Assembly: GCA_041652935.1 (NCBI GenBank)
Contig: JBAZGH010000042.1
Span: 1 to 6,762, forward strand
Reading direction: 5' to 3'
DNA length: 6,762 nucleotides
From: JBAZGH01 sp041652935
GTDB lineage: Bacteria; Patescibacteriota; Patescibacteriia; Patescibacteriales; XYC2-FULL-47-12
Shown here piece by piece: positions 6,257-6,762 of the stretch. Made by a program: the position numbers and the translations under genes. Each line of letters starts with the position of its first letter. Within the stretch, counting starts at the first letter, position 1. The notes under the pieces were generated by a model. It searched no databases and was not told where the DNA came from. It saw nothing but the letters and a program-made list of their open reading frames with translations.

Positions 6257-6358
6257 GGGTATTTTGCCTCGCTCGCAAACGTTTTCCTCCACCAGATACA
6301 TACTTGCCTTTTGGCAGAGTATCACCGCTTCTGGGGTTAGCCTTGTGATATCATCTTT
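6257..6358. other. Convergent intergenic gap with no clear terminator
   Basis: This 102-base gap lies between the ends of the small plus-strand gene and the TPR-like gene. It holds two weak inverted repeats: TGCC-TTTT-GGCA at about 6305-6316, and TATCAC/GTGATA at about 6320-6350 with a 19-base loop. Neither is followed by a T-run, so I see no normal terminator for either gene. Confidence 0.4.
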
Positions 6359-6762
6359 CTATTTATAATTTTCTAAAATATCTTTCAGAGCTTGATCATG
6401 ATTAATGTTGTGTCCAGCTATTTCCGTTGTTATAACTAAAATTTTATGAGCCGAATCAATATATGACTTCCAATCTGATACCCCCATTTTCTTTAAACAT
6501 GTACCTGCGTAATAATATGAAAAAGGAAACATAGGTTCAAGCTTTATAACTTGCTCAAATGCTTTGAATGCAGCTTGACTGCAATTAGCTTTTATTAGGT
6601 CATTTTCAATAAGCATCACTGGTTTTAAGATGGTAGATATCGGCGTCTCATGTCTCAGTGGTGGTGAAACAATGAAATCTAAGCCCACAGCATTTAATTT
6701 AGCTATGTTGGAATAGTCTAATTGTTCTTTTAATTTTACAGTGTTTGAATTATCAATTTTAT
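6359..6762 (-). CDS. TPR-like protein of unknown function, N-terminus cut off by window edge
   Basis: The frame is open from the right edge to a TAG at 6361-6359, giving 133 visible C-terminal residues. A GTG at 6688 could be taken as a start, but the frame continues upstream without a stop to 6762 and the upstream residues are protein-like (NTVKLKEQLDYSNIAKLNAV). The gene almost certainly begins outside the window. The segment QAAFKAFEQVIKLEPMFPFSYYYAGTCLKKMG has the spacing of a tetratricopeptide repeat helix pair (A..A...F..VI.L.P..P..YY..G.CL...G), which usually mediates protein-protein contacts. It is followed by a helical tail that ends HDQALKDILENYK. The Lys/Glu/Leu/Asn-rich upstream part may be a short coiled coil. 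The partner and role are unknown. No terminator follows directly; the nearest one on this strand is at 5876-5897. Confidence 0.75.
   Translation of the reverse strand, partial: KIDNSNTVKLKEQLDYSNIAKLNAVGLDFIVSPPLRHETPISTILKPVMLIENDLIKANCSQAAFKAFEQVIKLEPMFPFSYYYAGTCLKKMGVSDWKSYIDSAHKILVITTEIAGHNINHDQALKDILENYK

Noticed and set aside
5906..6325. 139-residue minus-strand ORF with GTG start
   Set aside because: It is antisense to the more protein-like 75-residue plus-strand gene, begins only after the TPR gene's TAG, and matches no family I know. It is kept as a finding because the frame continuity and nearby terminator leave doubt.
6300..6352. Inverted repeats as a bidirectional terminator between the convergent genes
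   Set aside because: Stems are short (4-6 pairs), one has a 19-base loop, and none has a T-run on either strand.
1..6762. Alternative genetic code (UGA as Gly, as in some CPR lineages)
   Set aside because: No internal TGA occurs in the recognised genes, glycines use GGN, and the well-defined proteins have normal lengths under the standard bacterial code.

Overview
The window looks like a piece of an AT-rich, compact bacterial chromosome. Genes are packed tightly and mostly lie on the minus strand. The standard code fits: operon genes end in TAA, Gly uses GGN, and I see no internal TGA. None of the start codons I examined has a recognisable Shine-Dalgarno sequence. The small plus-strand protein, the lipoprotein/adaptor/ABC cassette and the membrane-anchored protein at the left edge all resemble uncharacterised proteins I associate with Patescibacteria (CPR, Parcubacteria-like) and some Firmicutes. 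That placement rests on recall and gene style and was not tested by a search.

The core is a minus-strand operon read from right to left. A promoter-like site (5835-5861) precedes a lipoprotein gene (5189-5797). Next come a 619-residue HlyD/MacA-type adaptor (3324-5183), a MacB-type ABC ATPase (2612-3322) and a MacB/FtsX-type permease (1411-2610). The intergenic gaps are 5, 1 and 1 bases. Together these encode a MacAB/YknXYZ-like export or envelope-stress ABC system in which ATPase and permease are separate proteins. No outer-membrane channel is visible, and an extra lipoprotein of unknown function is present. Downstream on the same strand lie pgpA (phosphatidylglycerophosphatase A, 893-1363) and a membrane-anchored protein of unknown function that runs off the left edge (1-856). 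pgpA has its own promoter-like element, placed so that its mRNA would be nearly or completely leaderless.

The right-hand 0.9 kb is different. A strong minus-strand intrinsic terminator (5876-5897) sits just upstream of the operon promoter. A small plus-strand gene (6029-6256) has higher GC at third codon positions than the operon genes. A minus-strand gene with a TPR-like end (6359-6762) enters from the right edge and ends in TAG. Its frame stays open for about 150 codons beyond the TAG, antisense to the small gene, so gene calling there is genuinely ambiguous.

I found no RNA gene, CRISPR array, insertion sequence or phage module. Nothing here is a clearly new system. The less ordinary points are the lipoprotein-linked split MacB cassette, a long helical insert in its adaptor, the leaderless-looking pgpA promoter, two perfect hairpins inside coding sequence, and the overlapping-strand region at the right.
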